30,767 bases of DNA from NCBI GenBank assembly GCA_910587875.1, contig CAJUOD010000024.1, forward strand, positions 1 through 30,767. The letters are read 5' to 3'. Source of the DNA: an uncultured Oscillibacter sp. GTDB taxonomy: Bacteria > Bacillota > Clostridia > Oscillospirales > Oscillospiraceae. Positions 13,836 through 20,356 of the stretch are shown piece after piece; within the stretch, counting starts at the first letter, position 1; each line of letters opens with the position of its first letter. The translations under genes and the position numbers were made by a program. The notes beneath the pieces are model-generated. The model was not told where the DNA came from. It was given only the letters and a program-made list of their open reading frames with translations, and ran no database searches.

Positions 13836-14885
13836 ATGAAAACCCTGAAGACCCTGGCTCTTGCCCTGGCCCTGCTGCTGGCCCTCTCCGGCTGCGGCGT
13901 CATCACCAGCGACGACGGCCCCACCCAGGTGGTGGGAGGCTCCGCCCCGGCGGAGGAGGAACAGCCCTCCCAGGAGGAGGCCCAGCCGGAGGAAGTGCCT
14001 GTTGAGGATGTCCAGCTCCGCGTGGGGGCTTTGAAGGGCCCCACCGCCATGGGCCTGATCCGCATGATCTCCGACGACGGGGTCAACAGCTACACGTTGG
14101 CTGGGTCCGCCGACGAGCTGACTCCCAAGCTCATCAAGGGAGATCTGGATATCATCTGCGTCCCCGCCAACCTGGCGGCGGTGCTGTACAACAAGACCGA
14201 GGGCCAGGTGGCCACCCTGGCCGTCAACACCCTGGGGGTCCTCTACATCGTGGAGAATGGCGGGGAGACCGTCCGGTCCATGGCGGACCTGAAGGGCAGG
14301 ACCCTCGTGGCCGCCGGGAAGGGGTCCACGCCGGAGTTCGGCCTGCGCTACCTCCTGGAGCAAAATGGCCTGGACCCGGACAAGGATGTGACCGTTGATT
14401 GGAAATCCGAGCACGCCGAGTGCGTCGCCGCCCTGGCGGCGGGGACGGCGGACCTGGCCCTGCTGCCCCAGCCCTTTGTCACCGTGGCCCAGGGGAAGCT
14501 GGAAAACCTGCGGGTGGCCCTGGACCTGACGGCGGAGTGGGATGCCCTGGACAACGGCTCCGCCATGATCACCGGCGTGGCCGTGGCCCGGCGGGACCTG
14601 GCGGAGCAGCGCCCGGAGCTGGTGGATGCGTTCCTGGAGGAGTACGCCGCTTCCGTGGACTGGGTCAATGAAAACACCGCCCAGGCGGCGGAGCTGATCG
14701 CGGCCCAGGGCATCATCGAGAGCCCCGCCGTGGCGGAAAAGGCCCTGCCCCACTGCAACATCGTCTGCCTGACGGGACAGGAGATGTTTGAAAAGCTCTC
14801 CGGCTACCTCCAGGTGCTGTCGGAAGCCAACCCCCAGTCCGTGGGCGGCGCGCTGCCCCGGGACGACTTCTACTATGGCGCCTAA
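13836..14885 (+). CDS. ABC transporter substrate-binding lipoprotein, TauA/NMT1-like
   Basis: This 349-residue binding protein carries a lipoprotein signal (LLALSGC, lipidated Cys20) and an acidic, Gln/Glu/Pro-rich linker to about residue 60. The mature part follows the COG0715 (TauA/SsuA/NMT1-like) pattern: VGALKGPTAMGLIRMI, then DELTPKLIKGDLDIICVPANLAAVLYNK, then VRSMADLKGRTLVAAGKGSTPE. This superfamily binds sulfonates, nitrate, thiamine precursors and others, so the substrate cannot be read off. AGGAGG lies at 13822-13827. The permease gene starts inside its last codons. It sits downstream of the leader and the TM1266-like gene, and is probably under the same control. Confidence 0.9.
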   Translation: MKTLKTLALALALLLALSGCGVITSDDGPTQVVGGSAPAEEEQPSQEEAQPEEVPVEDVQLRVGALKGPTAMGLIRMISDDGVNSYTLAGSADELTPKLIKGDLDIICVPANLAAVLYNKTEGQVATLAVNTLGVLYIVENGGETVRSMADLKGRTLVAAGKGSTPEFGLRYLLEQNGLDPDKDVTVDWKSEHAECVAALAAGTADLALLPQPFVTVAQGKLENLRVALDLTAEWDALDNGSAMITGVAVARRDLAEQRPELVDAFLEEYAASVDWVNENTAQAAELIAAQGIIESPAVAEKALPHCNIVCLTGQEMFEKLSGYLQVLSEANPQSVGGALPRDDFYYGA

Positions 14886-15624
14886 GCCCTGGTCCGTGGC
14901 CTTCTGGCTCCTGGCCTGGCAGGGGGGGAGCATGGCCCTGGCGGCGGCATATCCCCACGGGGGGCTGCTGCTGGCCTCGCCCATTCAGGCGGCGGCGCGC
15001 CTCCTGGAGCTGCTGCCCTCCGCCGCCTTCTGGCGGGCGGTGGGGAACTCCTCGGCCCGCATCTTCGGGGGCTTCCTGCTCTCCTGCGCCCTGGCGGTGC
15101 TGCTGGCGGCCCTGGCGGCGGGGAGGCCCCGGCTCCGGGACCTGCTGGCCCCGCCGGTGGCGGTGGTGAAGGCCACCCCCGTGGCCTCCTTCATCATCCT
15201 GGCCCTGGTGTGGCTGGACGCCGGGTCCCTGTCCCTGTTCATCTCCGCCCTGATGGTCTTTCCTCCGGTGTACCTCAACGTCCTGGAGGGCCTCCGGCAG
15301 ACGGACCCCAAGCTTCTGGAGCTGGCCCGGGTTTACCGCGTCCCCTTCCGGCGGCGGCTGTGGGGGATTTACCTGCCCCAGGTCCTGCCCTACTTCCGCT
15401 CCGCCGCCTCCCTGGCCTTAGGGCTGTGCTGGAAGGCGGGGGCGGCGGCGGAGGTCATCGGCCTCCCGGAGGGGACTGTCGGCGAGCGGCTTTACATGGC
15501 GAAGGTGTATTACCAGACCCCGGACCTCTTCGCCTGGACCGCCGTGATTCTGGTGCTGGCGGCAATCTTCGAGCGGGGGTTCCTGGCGGCGGTGGACGCG
15601 CTGGCGGGAAAGGCGGTGCGGTGA
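14875..15624 (+). CDS. ABC transporter permease, TauC/SsuC-like
   Basis: This 249-residue integral membrane protein forms the channel for the adjacent binding protein. It has several hydrophobic helices (for example ILALVWLDAGSLSLFISALMVFPPVYL) and the cytoplasmic EAA coupling loop, seen here as EGLRQTDPKLLELARVYRVPFRRRLWGIYLPQVLPYF. The ATG at 14875 is chosen over an upstream in-frame start at 14788, as it gives a normal family length and an 11-base overlap with the previous gene. The stop overlaps the ATPase start (TGATG). Confidence 0.92.
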   Translation: MAPKPWSVAFWLLAWQGGSMALAAAYPHGGLLLASPIQAAARLLELLPSAAFWRAVGNSSARIFGGFLLSCALAVLLAALAAGRPRLRDLLAPPVAVVKATPVASFIILALVWLDAGSLSLFISALMVFPPVYLNVLEGLRQTDPKLLELARVYRVPFRRRLWGIYLPQVLPYFRSAASLALGLCWKAGAAAEVIGLPEGTVGERLYMAKVYYQTPDLFAWTAVILVLAAIFERGFLAAVDALAGKAVR

Positions 15625-16187
15625 TGGAGATACGCGTGGAGAAGCTCTGCAAATCTTACGGCGGCAAGCCCGTGCTGACCGATCTCACCGCCGCCTTCCC
15701 GCCTGGGATCACCTGTATCGCCGCCCCCTCCGGGACGGGGAAGACCACCCTGCTCCGCCTCCTGCTGGGTCTGGAGCGGCCCGACGCGGGGACCATTCTG
15801 GGCGCGGACTGCCGCTGGGCCGCCGTGTTCCAGGAGGACCGGTTGCTGGAGGACCTGCCCGCCGCGGGCAACCTCCGCTTCGCCCTGGGGGAGGTCCCCG
15901 GGGAGGCCGGGGAGCTGCTGGCCCGCCTGGGCCTGGACCTTTCGGAGCCCAAGCCCGTCCGGGCGTGGTCCGGGGGCATGAAGCGCCGCCTGGCCCTGGC
16001 CCGGGCTCTGCTGGCCCCGTCGGACGCCCTGGCCCTGGACGAGCCTTTTACCGGCCTGGACGAGGAGAATCGGGCCCGCTGCCTGGCGCTCATCCGGGAA
16101 CGGGGGAGGGGGAAGCCCGTGCTGCTGGCCACCCACGATCTGACCGGATTGGAGGGCGCGCCGGTGCTGCGCCTGGGGGATCGATAG
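15624..16187 (+). CDS. ABC transporter ATP-binding protein, compact
   Basis: This 187-residue ATPase powers the importer. All core motifs are present: Walker A at residues 34-42 (APSGTGKTT, Lys40; the usual first Gly is Ala), Q-loop VFQEDRLLED, signature SGGMK (116-120), Walker B LALDEPF with Asp139-Glu140, and the switch His171 in LLATHD. It is about 60 residues shorter than typical SsuB/TauB proteins; the loss is mainly in the segment between Walker A and the Q-loop and at the C-terminus. It appears intact and functional. It is followed directly by a strong terminator that closes the operon. Confidence 0.92.
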   Translation: MEIRVEKLCKSYGGKPVLTDLTAAFPPGITCIAAPSGTGKTTLLRLLLGLERPDAGTILGADCRWAAVFQEDRLLEDLPAAGNLRFALGEVPGEAGELLARLGLDLSEPKPVRAWSGGMKRRLALARALLAPSDALALDEPFTGLDEENRARCLALIRERGRGKPVLLATHDLTGLEGAPVLRLGDR

Positions 16188-16216
16188 AAAAAACTCCGCC
16201 CCAGGCGGAGTTTTTT
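16188..16216 (+). terminator. Intrinsic terminator of the ABC operon
   Basis: A perfect 13-bp stem AAAAAACTCCGCC (16188-16200) / GGCGGAGTTTTTT (16204-16216), loop CCA, starting at the base after the stop codon and ending in a T6 run. Confidence 0.95.
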
Positions 16217-16238
16217 CTTATTTTTGAGGGAAACACAC

Positions 16239-16267
16239 TTGAAAACCGGGGGATTTTGCCGTACAAT
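16239..16267 (+). promoter_or_regulatory. Sigma-A promoter for rsmD-coaD
   Basis: TTGAAA (16239-16244), a 17-base spacer and TACAAT (16262-16267), 39 bases ahead of the rsmD start and just after the ABC operon terminator. Confidence 0.82.
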
Positions 16268-16306
16268 AAACGCCGGATTCATTGCCGACTTTCAGGAGGG
16301 ACCGCC

Positions 16307-16861
16307 ATGCGTGTCATCACGGGCTCCGCCGGGGGCCGCCGCCTGCTGGAGCTGGAGGGGCTGGAGACCCGCCCCACCACGGATAGGGTAAAGGAGGGCG
16401 TTTTCAGCGCCCTGCAATTCGACATCGAGGGCCGCCGGGTGCTGGACCTCTTCGCCGGGACCGGCCAAATGGGCATTGAGTGCCTGAGCCGGGGGGCCGC
16501 CTCCGCCGTCTTCGTGGACCGGCGGAAGGACGCCTTTGAGCTGGTGAAGAAGAACCTGGCCCTGACAAACCTCCAGGACCGGGCCCGGGTGGTCAACGGG
16601 GACTCCCTGGAATTTTTGAAGGGGACGGGGGAGACCTTCGACCTGGTCTTCCTGGACCCGCCCTACGCCTCCGGCCTGCTGGAGCAGGCGCTGGAGAGGC
16701 TGGCCGCGCCGGCATTTGACATTCTGGCTCCTTATGGTATAATCGTAGCGGAACACCCGGCGGACCGCCGTTTGGCCGTCCCGGCGGGGTGCCGCCTGCG
16801 GAAGACCTACCGCTACGGCAAGATCGCCGTCACCCTCTTCCTGCGGGAGGGAAACGAATAG
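16307..16861 (+). CDS. rsmD: 16S rRNA (guanine(966)-N2)-methyltransferase
   Basis: RsmD methylates G966 of 16S rRNA using SAM. The 184-residue protein has the family N-terminus (MRVITGSAGGRRLLELEGLETRPTTDRVKEGVFSAL in substance), the SAM loop DLFAGTGQMGIE (Asp47 onward) and the catalytic DPPY (117-120). The ATG at 16307 is preferred because AGGAGGG lies just upstream; the longer in-frame extension runs back across the preceding terminator. It sits immediately before coaD, a pairing common across bacteria. Confidence 0.96.
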   Translation: MRVITGSAGGRRLLELEGLETRPTTDRVKEGVFSALQFDIEGRRVLDLFAGTGQMGIECLSRGAASAVFVDRRKDAFELVKKNLALTNLQDRARVVNGDSLEFLKGTGETFDLVFLDPPYASGLLEQALERLAAPAFDILAPYGIIVAEHPADRRLAVPAGCRLRKTYRYGKIAVTLFLREGNE

Positions 16862-16877
16862 AACGAGGAAACCGCTC

Positions 16878-17384
16878 ATGAGAACAGCCATCTGCTCCGG
16901 CAGCTTCGACCCCATCACCCTGGGACACCTGGACGTGATCCGCCGGGCCGCCGGATGCTTTGACCAGATCTGGGTCTGTGTCAGCCCCAACGCCGAGAAG
17001 CGGAACCAGATGTTCACCCCGGAGCAGAAGCTCCGGATGGTCCGGGCCGCCGTGGCGGACCTGCCCAACGTGGAGGCGGAGCTCTGGCCCGGACTGCTGG
17101 CGGACTTCGCCAGGAATCACGGGGCCTGTGCCATCGTCCGGGGGGTCCGCAGCGTGACGGACTTCGACGGGGAGTATCAAATGGCCCAGATCAACCGGGG
17201 AATCTGCCCGGGGCTGGAGACCTTGCTCCTGCCCGCCAGCGCCCCCTACCAGTATTTCAGCTCCTCCATGGCCCGGGAGATGATACGCTACCGCCAGCCG
17301 CTGGAGAAGTATCTGCCCGCGCCCATCATCCCGCTCGTGGAGCAACTGACAGAGAATGAGGGAGGATCACACCATGGCCAATGA
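16878..17384 (+). CDS. coaD: Phosphopantetheine adenylyltransferase
   Basis: CoaD transfers AMP to 4'-phosphopantetheine, the penultimate step to coenzyme A. The 168-residue protein has the nucleotidyltransferase motif GSFDPITLGH (His17), the phosphate-binding IVRGVRSVTDFDGEYQMA, and the YFSSSMAREM stretch near the C-terminus where the family has ISSS-like residues. Length is normal. It starts 16 bases after rsmD. The next gene begins within its last codons (11-base overlap), so the three appear co-transcribed. Confidence 0.97.
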   Translation: MRTAICSGSFDPITLGHLDVIRRAAGCFDQIWVCVSPNAEKRNQMFTPEQKLRMVRAAVADLPNVEAELWPGLLADFARNHGACAIVRGVRSVTDFDGEYQMAQINRGICPGLETLLLPASAPYQYFSSSMAREMIRYRQPLEKYLPAPIIPLVEQLTENEGGSHHGQ

Positions 17385-17889
17385 CACAAACAGGCTGATC
17401 GACATGATTTATGAGCGGATCGAGGACGCCAAGGCCCCCGCTCTGAAGCCCAGCATGAGCATCGTGGACCGGGACGAGCTGCTGGACCTGCTGGACGAGC
17501 TCCGGGCCCAGCTCCCGGCGGAGATCAAGCGGGCCCAGGAGCTGCTGGCTGCCCGGGAGAAATTCGTGGAGGACGCCAAGCGGGACGTGGAGCGCATGAT
17601 GCGCCAGGCGGAGTTGGAGGCCAAGACCAAGATCTCCGAAAGCGAGGTCATGTACGCCGCTCGGGAGAAGGCCCGGCAGATCGTCACCCGGGCCGAGGAG
17701 CGCTCCCGCCAGCTCTACCAGGTGGCCAACAGCTACGCCGAGGACGCCCTGGCCCGGACTGAGGAGGCCGTCCAGGCCGCCCTGGACGAGGTGAAGCAGT
17801 CCCGGGTCCGCTTCCGCACCACCTCCGCCGCCAAGATGCAGGAGCAAAGGCAGAAATTGGAAAAACAGAACGAGGAAAACGAGGGTTGA
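17374..17889 (+). CDS. Coiled-coil protein resembling ATP synthase b / V-type subunit H
   Basis: This 171-residue soluble protein is almost wholly predicted helix, rich in Glu, Ala, Lys, Arg and Gln, with heptad-like spacing from about residue 30 to the end (for example EKFVEDAKRDVERMMRQAELEAKTKISESEV). No membrane helix or catalytic motif is visible. Similarity to F-type b or V-type H subunits is of coiled-coil type only, so I give no function. Proteins of this look commonly follow coaD in related clostridia (memory, not checked). The ATG at 17374 has GGAGG 7 bases upstream; the in-frame ATG at 17356 lacks such a site. Confidence 0.75.
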   Translation: MANDTNRLIDMIYERIEDAKAPALKPSMSIVDRDELLDLLDELRAQLPAEIKRAQELLAAREKFVEDAKRDVERMMRQAELEAKTKISESEVMYAAREKARQIVTRAEERSRQLYQVANSYAEDALARTEEAVQAALDEVKQSRVRFRTTSAAKMQEQRQKLEKQNEENEG

Positions 17890-18138
17890 GTTACATATAA
17901 CTAACAAAATTTTGTCTAAATTGACGAAACTTTTTGTGAAACAAAAATACCCATCGCTAGATGTGGGAAGAAATTGGAGAAAGAGGGGCCCCTGTCGCAA
18001 GATGTTGCGGCGGGGGCCGCTTTTTTTTGCGTGGGATTCGGTGCGAAAAAAGTAGAACGCACGTTTTATTTTCCAGAAAACAGGCGGAAAACAGAGAATT
18101 TGGGAGAAAAGGGCCGGTTTCCCGTCGAAAAAAAATCC
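17890..18138. other. AT-rich spacer with palindromes ahead of the mraZ promoter
   Basis: This gene-free stretch is notably AT-rich for the region. It holds a perfect 12-base palindrome ACAAAATTTTGT (17904-17915) and a perfect repeat TTTTTGT-GAA-ACAAAAA (17931-17947), both built from the same ACAAAA/TTTTGT unit. A shorter hairpin follows (CCCATC.../GATGTGGG, 17950-17967), then the terminator at 17987-18028. TTGACG at 17921-17926 could be a -35 box with a poor AAAAAT -10. No gene is supported. Confidence 0.6.
17987..18028 (+). terminator. Strong intrinsic terminator before the division cluster
   Basis: GGCCCC-T-GTCGCAA (17987-18000) pairs with TTGCGGC-G-GGGGCC (18005-18018) around the loop GATG, followed by GC and eight T (18021-18028). 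It closes the rsmD-coaD unit and isolates the mraZ promoter. Confidence 0.92.
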
Positions 18139-18167
18139 TTGCTTTTCAGTCGCCGTTTTCGTATACT
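18139..18167 (+). promoter_or_regulatory. Probable sigma-A promoter of the mraZ (dcw) operon
   Basis: TTGCTT (18139-18144), a 17-base spacer and TATACT (18162-18167). The MraZ-like boxes begin 9 bases after the -10 box, at the expected start of transcription, the layout seen for MraZ autoregulation in other bacteria. Confidence 0.82.
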
Positions 18168-18176
18168 AGGTAACAC

Positions 18177-18217
18177 AGGTGGGGAGAAGTGGGGATTTAA
18201 GGCAGTCAAGTGGAGGT
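18177..18217 (+). promoter_or_regulatory. MraZ operator: three AGTGGGGA-like boxes
   Basis: Two adjacent 10-mers, AGGTGGGGAG (18177-18186) and AAGTGGGGAT (18187-18196), are followed by AAGTGGAGGT (18208-18217). The offsets are 10 and 21 bases, about one and two helical turns, so all three face the same side. MraZ is known to bind tandem TGGG/GTGG repeats spaced by a helical turn before its own gene. The third box is offset from the usual 10-base register. Confidence 0.82.
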
Positions 18218-18260
18218 TCGCCCCATTCCATCCCAAAAAAGGGGGAAAGGGGGCGGCTCC

Positions 18261-18704
18261 ATGGCGAGGCTGCTGGGAAAATCGAATAACAGCATCGACG
18301 CCAAGGGCCGCCTTGTAATCCCTTCCGCCATGAGGGATGTGCTGGGCGACACCTTTTTCATTACCATCGGCGCCGAGCACTGCCTGACCATCTATCCCCA
18401 GGCCAAGTGGGAGCAGATGTCCGACGAGATGGACGAGCTGCCCTACACGGAGGCAAGGGCTTTATCTTTACTCTACGCCAACGCCGTCCAGTGCGAGCCG
18501 GACGGACAGGGCCGGGTGCTGATTCCCGCCACCCTGCGGAGCTACGCGGGGCTGAAAAAGGCCTGCACCATCGTGGGCCTGAACACCTTCGCCGAGATCT
18601 GGGACGAGGAGACCTGGACGGAGCGGGAGCGGAAGATGCTGGACGAGGAGGACATGGCCGCGGCCATGGACGCCCTGGCCCGTGCCAGAAGGAACCGGGG
18701 GTGA
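18261..18704 (+). CDS. mraZ: Transcriptional regulator MraZ
   Basis: MraZ is a DNA-binding protein of the AbrB/MazE-like fold that represses the dcw cluster, including itself. The 147-residue product has the two tandem half-domains, each with the DxxGR core: SIDAKGRLVIPSAMR (about residues 11-25) and EPDGQGRVLIPATLR. Length is typical. The ATG at 18261 is chosen over an in-frame GTG at 18210, as it yields the conserved N-terminus (MARLLGKSNNSID-like) and follows a GGGGG-rich site. The translation start region is identical over 20 bases to that of ftsL. rsmH follows after 6 bases. Confidence 0.97.
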   Translation: MARLLGKSNNSIDAKGRLVIPSAMRDVLGDTFFITIGAEHCLTIYPQAKWEQMSDEMDELPYTEARALSLLYANAVQCEPDGQGRVLIPATLRSYAGLKKACTIVGLNTFAEIWDEETWTERERKMLDEEDMAAAMDALARARRNRG

Positions 18705-18710
18705 GCCCCT

Positions 18711-19646
18711 ATGGAATATACACACAAGCCCGTCCTGCGGGACGAGAGCATTGAGGCCCTGCGCATTGACCCGGGGGGCACCTACGTGGACGGCACCCTG
18801 GGCCGGGCGGGGCACTCCCGGGAGATTGCCAAGCAGCTGACCACCGGAAGGCTCATCTGCATTGACCGGGACATGGCCGCCATCGAGGCGGCGGGGGAAC
18901 GGCTGGCCCCCTGGATGGATCGGGTGCGGCTGGTCCACAGCAACTTCTCGGAGCTGGGCAGCGTCCTGGCGGAGGAGGAGGGCGTGGACGGGATGCTCTT
19001 CGACCTGGGCGTCTCCTCCCCGCAGCTGGACGATCCGAACCGGGGCTTTTCCTACATGCACGACGCTCCGCTGGATATGAGGATGGATCAGACCTCCCCC
19101 CTGACGGCGCGGGAGGTGGTCAATTCTTGGCCTTTGGAGGAGCTTCGGCGCGTTTTATTTGACTTTGGGGAGGAACGGTACGCCCCCGCCATTGCCCGGG
19201 CCATCGTGAAGCGGCGGGAGGACAGGCCCATCGAGACCACCCTGGAGCTGGTGGACGTTATCAAGTCCGCCATGCCTCCGGCGGCGCTGCGGGAGAAGCA
19301 GCACCCCGCCAAGCGGAGCTTTCAGGCTATCCGCATCGCCGTCAACGGCGAGCTGGACGCCCTGCCCCCCATGCTGAGGGCGGCGGCGGACAAGCTCCGC
19401 CCCGGCGGGCGGCTGGCGGTGATCACCTTCCACTCCCTGGAGGACCGCATCGTCAAGAGGACCCTGCGGGAGCTGGCCCAGGGCTGCACCTGCCCGCCGA
19501 ATTTCCCGGTGTGCGTGTGCGGGAAGAAGCCGCTGCTGCGGCTGGACAAGCCCGTGACGCCCTCGGCGGCGGAGGTGGCGGAGAATCCCCGGGCCAGGAG
19601 CGCCCGGCTCCGGACGGCGGAGAAGCTGGACACATTCGATATTTGA
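18711..19646 (+). CDS. rsmH: 16S rRNA (cytosine(1402)-N4)-methyltransferase
   Basis: RsmH (MraW) methylates N4 of C1402 in the ribosomal P site. The 311-residue length is standard. Visible: TYVDGTLGRAGHSREI (SAM loop, where many members have DGTFGGGGHS), MLFDLGVSSPQLDDPNRGFSY, the MDQTSPLTAREVVNSW segment, KRSFQAIRIAVNGEL and the C-terminal ITFHSLEDRIVKR. It sits in its canonical place between mraZ and ftsL. Confidence 0.98.
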   Translation: MEYTHKPVLRDESIEALRIDPGGTYVDGTLGRAGHSREIAKQLTTGRLICIDRDMAAIEAAGERLAPWMDRVRLVHSNFSELGSVLAEEEGVDGMLFDLGVSSPQLDDPNRGFSYMHDAPLDMRMDQTSPLTAREVVNSWPLEELRRVLFDFGEERYAPAIARAIVKRREDRPIETTLELVDVIKSAMPPAALREKQHPAKRSFQAIRIAVNGELDALPPMLRAAADKLRPGGRLAVITFHSLEDRIVKRTLRELAQGCTCPPNFPVCVCGKKPLLRLDKPVTPSAAEVAENPRARSARLRTAEKLDTFDI

Positions 19647-19687
19647 ATCTTTTCATTCTTTGAAATTCGTTGGAAGGGGGCGGCTCC

Positions 19688-20242
19688 ATGGCGGCGGCGG
19701 CGCGGGACCTGCGGTATCGCGGGAGGCATACGGTCAACGGCAGTTTGGCCTACGATCTGGACTACGCGGTCCGGGAACGGGAACTGCGCCACGCGGGGGA
19801 GGCCCCCCGGGCGCGGGAGAAGGCCAAGGCGAAAGTCTATGAGGCCCCCCGGGTCCTGCTGCGGGCCCGGCAGATTGTCTCCCCCCTGGCGGTGCTGAGC
19901 GTGGCGGCCATCATGGGCCTGGCCGTGCTGGTGCTGATGAGCTACGTGCAGCTGACCCGGCTGTCCTCGGAGACCGTGCAGCTGCGGAGCCAGCTGACGG
20001 AGCTGGAGACGGAAAATGTGAGCCTTACGGCCCAGTATCAGCGGATGTTCGACATGGCCTCGGTGAAGGAGGCGGCGGAGGCCGCCGGCATGACGAAGCC
20101 CAGCAGCACCCAGATGAGCCGCCTGGACCTGTCGGCAGGGGATTCCGCCGTGGCCTACCGGCAGAAGGAGCCGGGGCTGTTCCGGCGCATCCTCCTGTCC
20201 CTCCACGGCGGGGTCAACGCCGTGGTGGAATATTTCGACTGA
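19688..20242 (+). CDS. ftsL: FtsL-like cell division protein
   Basis: FtsL is a bitopic membrane protein that, with FtsQ(DivIB) and DivIC, activates septal FtsW/PBP. The 184-residue product has a basic cytoplasmic N-terminus (about 60 residues), one membrane helix at about residues 64-86 (SPLAVLSVAAIMGLAVLVLMSYV) and then a coiled coil (LSSETVQLRSQLTELETENVSL). Sequence similarity to FtsL is weak, as usual, so the call rests on topology and on its place between rsmH and the PBP gene. It is longer than B. subtilis FtsL (117 aa), with a C-terminal tail. The ATG at 19688 is chosen over an in-frame TTG at 19670. Confidence 0.85.
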   Translation: MAAAARDLRYRGRHTVNGSLAYDLDYAVRERELRHAGEAPRAREKAKAKVYEAPRVLLRARQIVSPLAVLSVAAIMGLAVLVLMSYVQLTRLSSETVQLRSQLTELETENVSLTAQYQRMFDMASVKEAAEAAGMTKPSSTQMSRLDLSAGDSAVAYRQKEPGLFRRILLSLHGGVNAVVEYFD

Positions 20243-20251
20243 CCGGCGCAC

Positions 20252-20311
20252 TATAATGGGCTGACATGATTTTCTGACAGCGGGGAGCGGGAAGCCGGTC
20301 TTCTTGCTCCC
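20252..20311 (+). promoter_or_regulatory. Possible promoter element and hairpin before the PBP gene
   Basis: The 114-base gap between ftsL and the PBP gene has a perfect TATAAT at 20252-20257, but no acceptable -35 box 15-18 bases upstream. A hairpin follows (GGGAGC 20283-20288 with GCTCCC 20306-20311, enclosing GAAG/CTTC). It could be an internal promoter with a structured leader, or an attenuation site within the operon. Confidence 0.35.
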
Positions 20312-20356
20312 TCGCTTCATCATCTTTAGGGTATTCCCCGACTAGGAGGCAGCAGC

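Noticed and set aside
18210..18260. An upstream GTG start for mraZ
   Set aside because: It would fall on the third MraZ box and adds 17 residues not found in the family.
17961..18318. Two short + strand frames before mraZ
   Set aside because: They cross the terminator, the promoter and the MraZ boxes, and show no protein-like composition.
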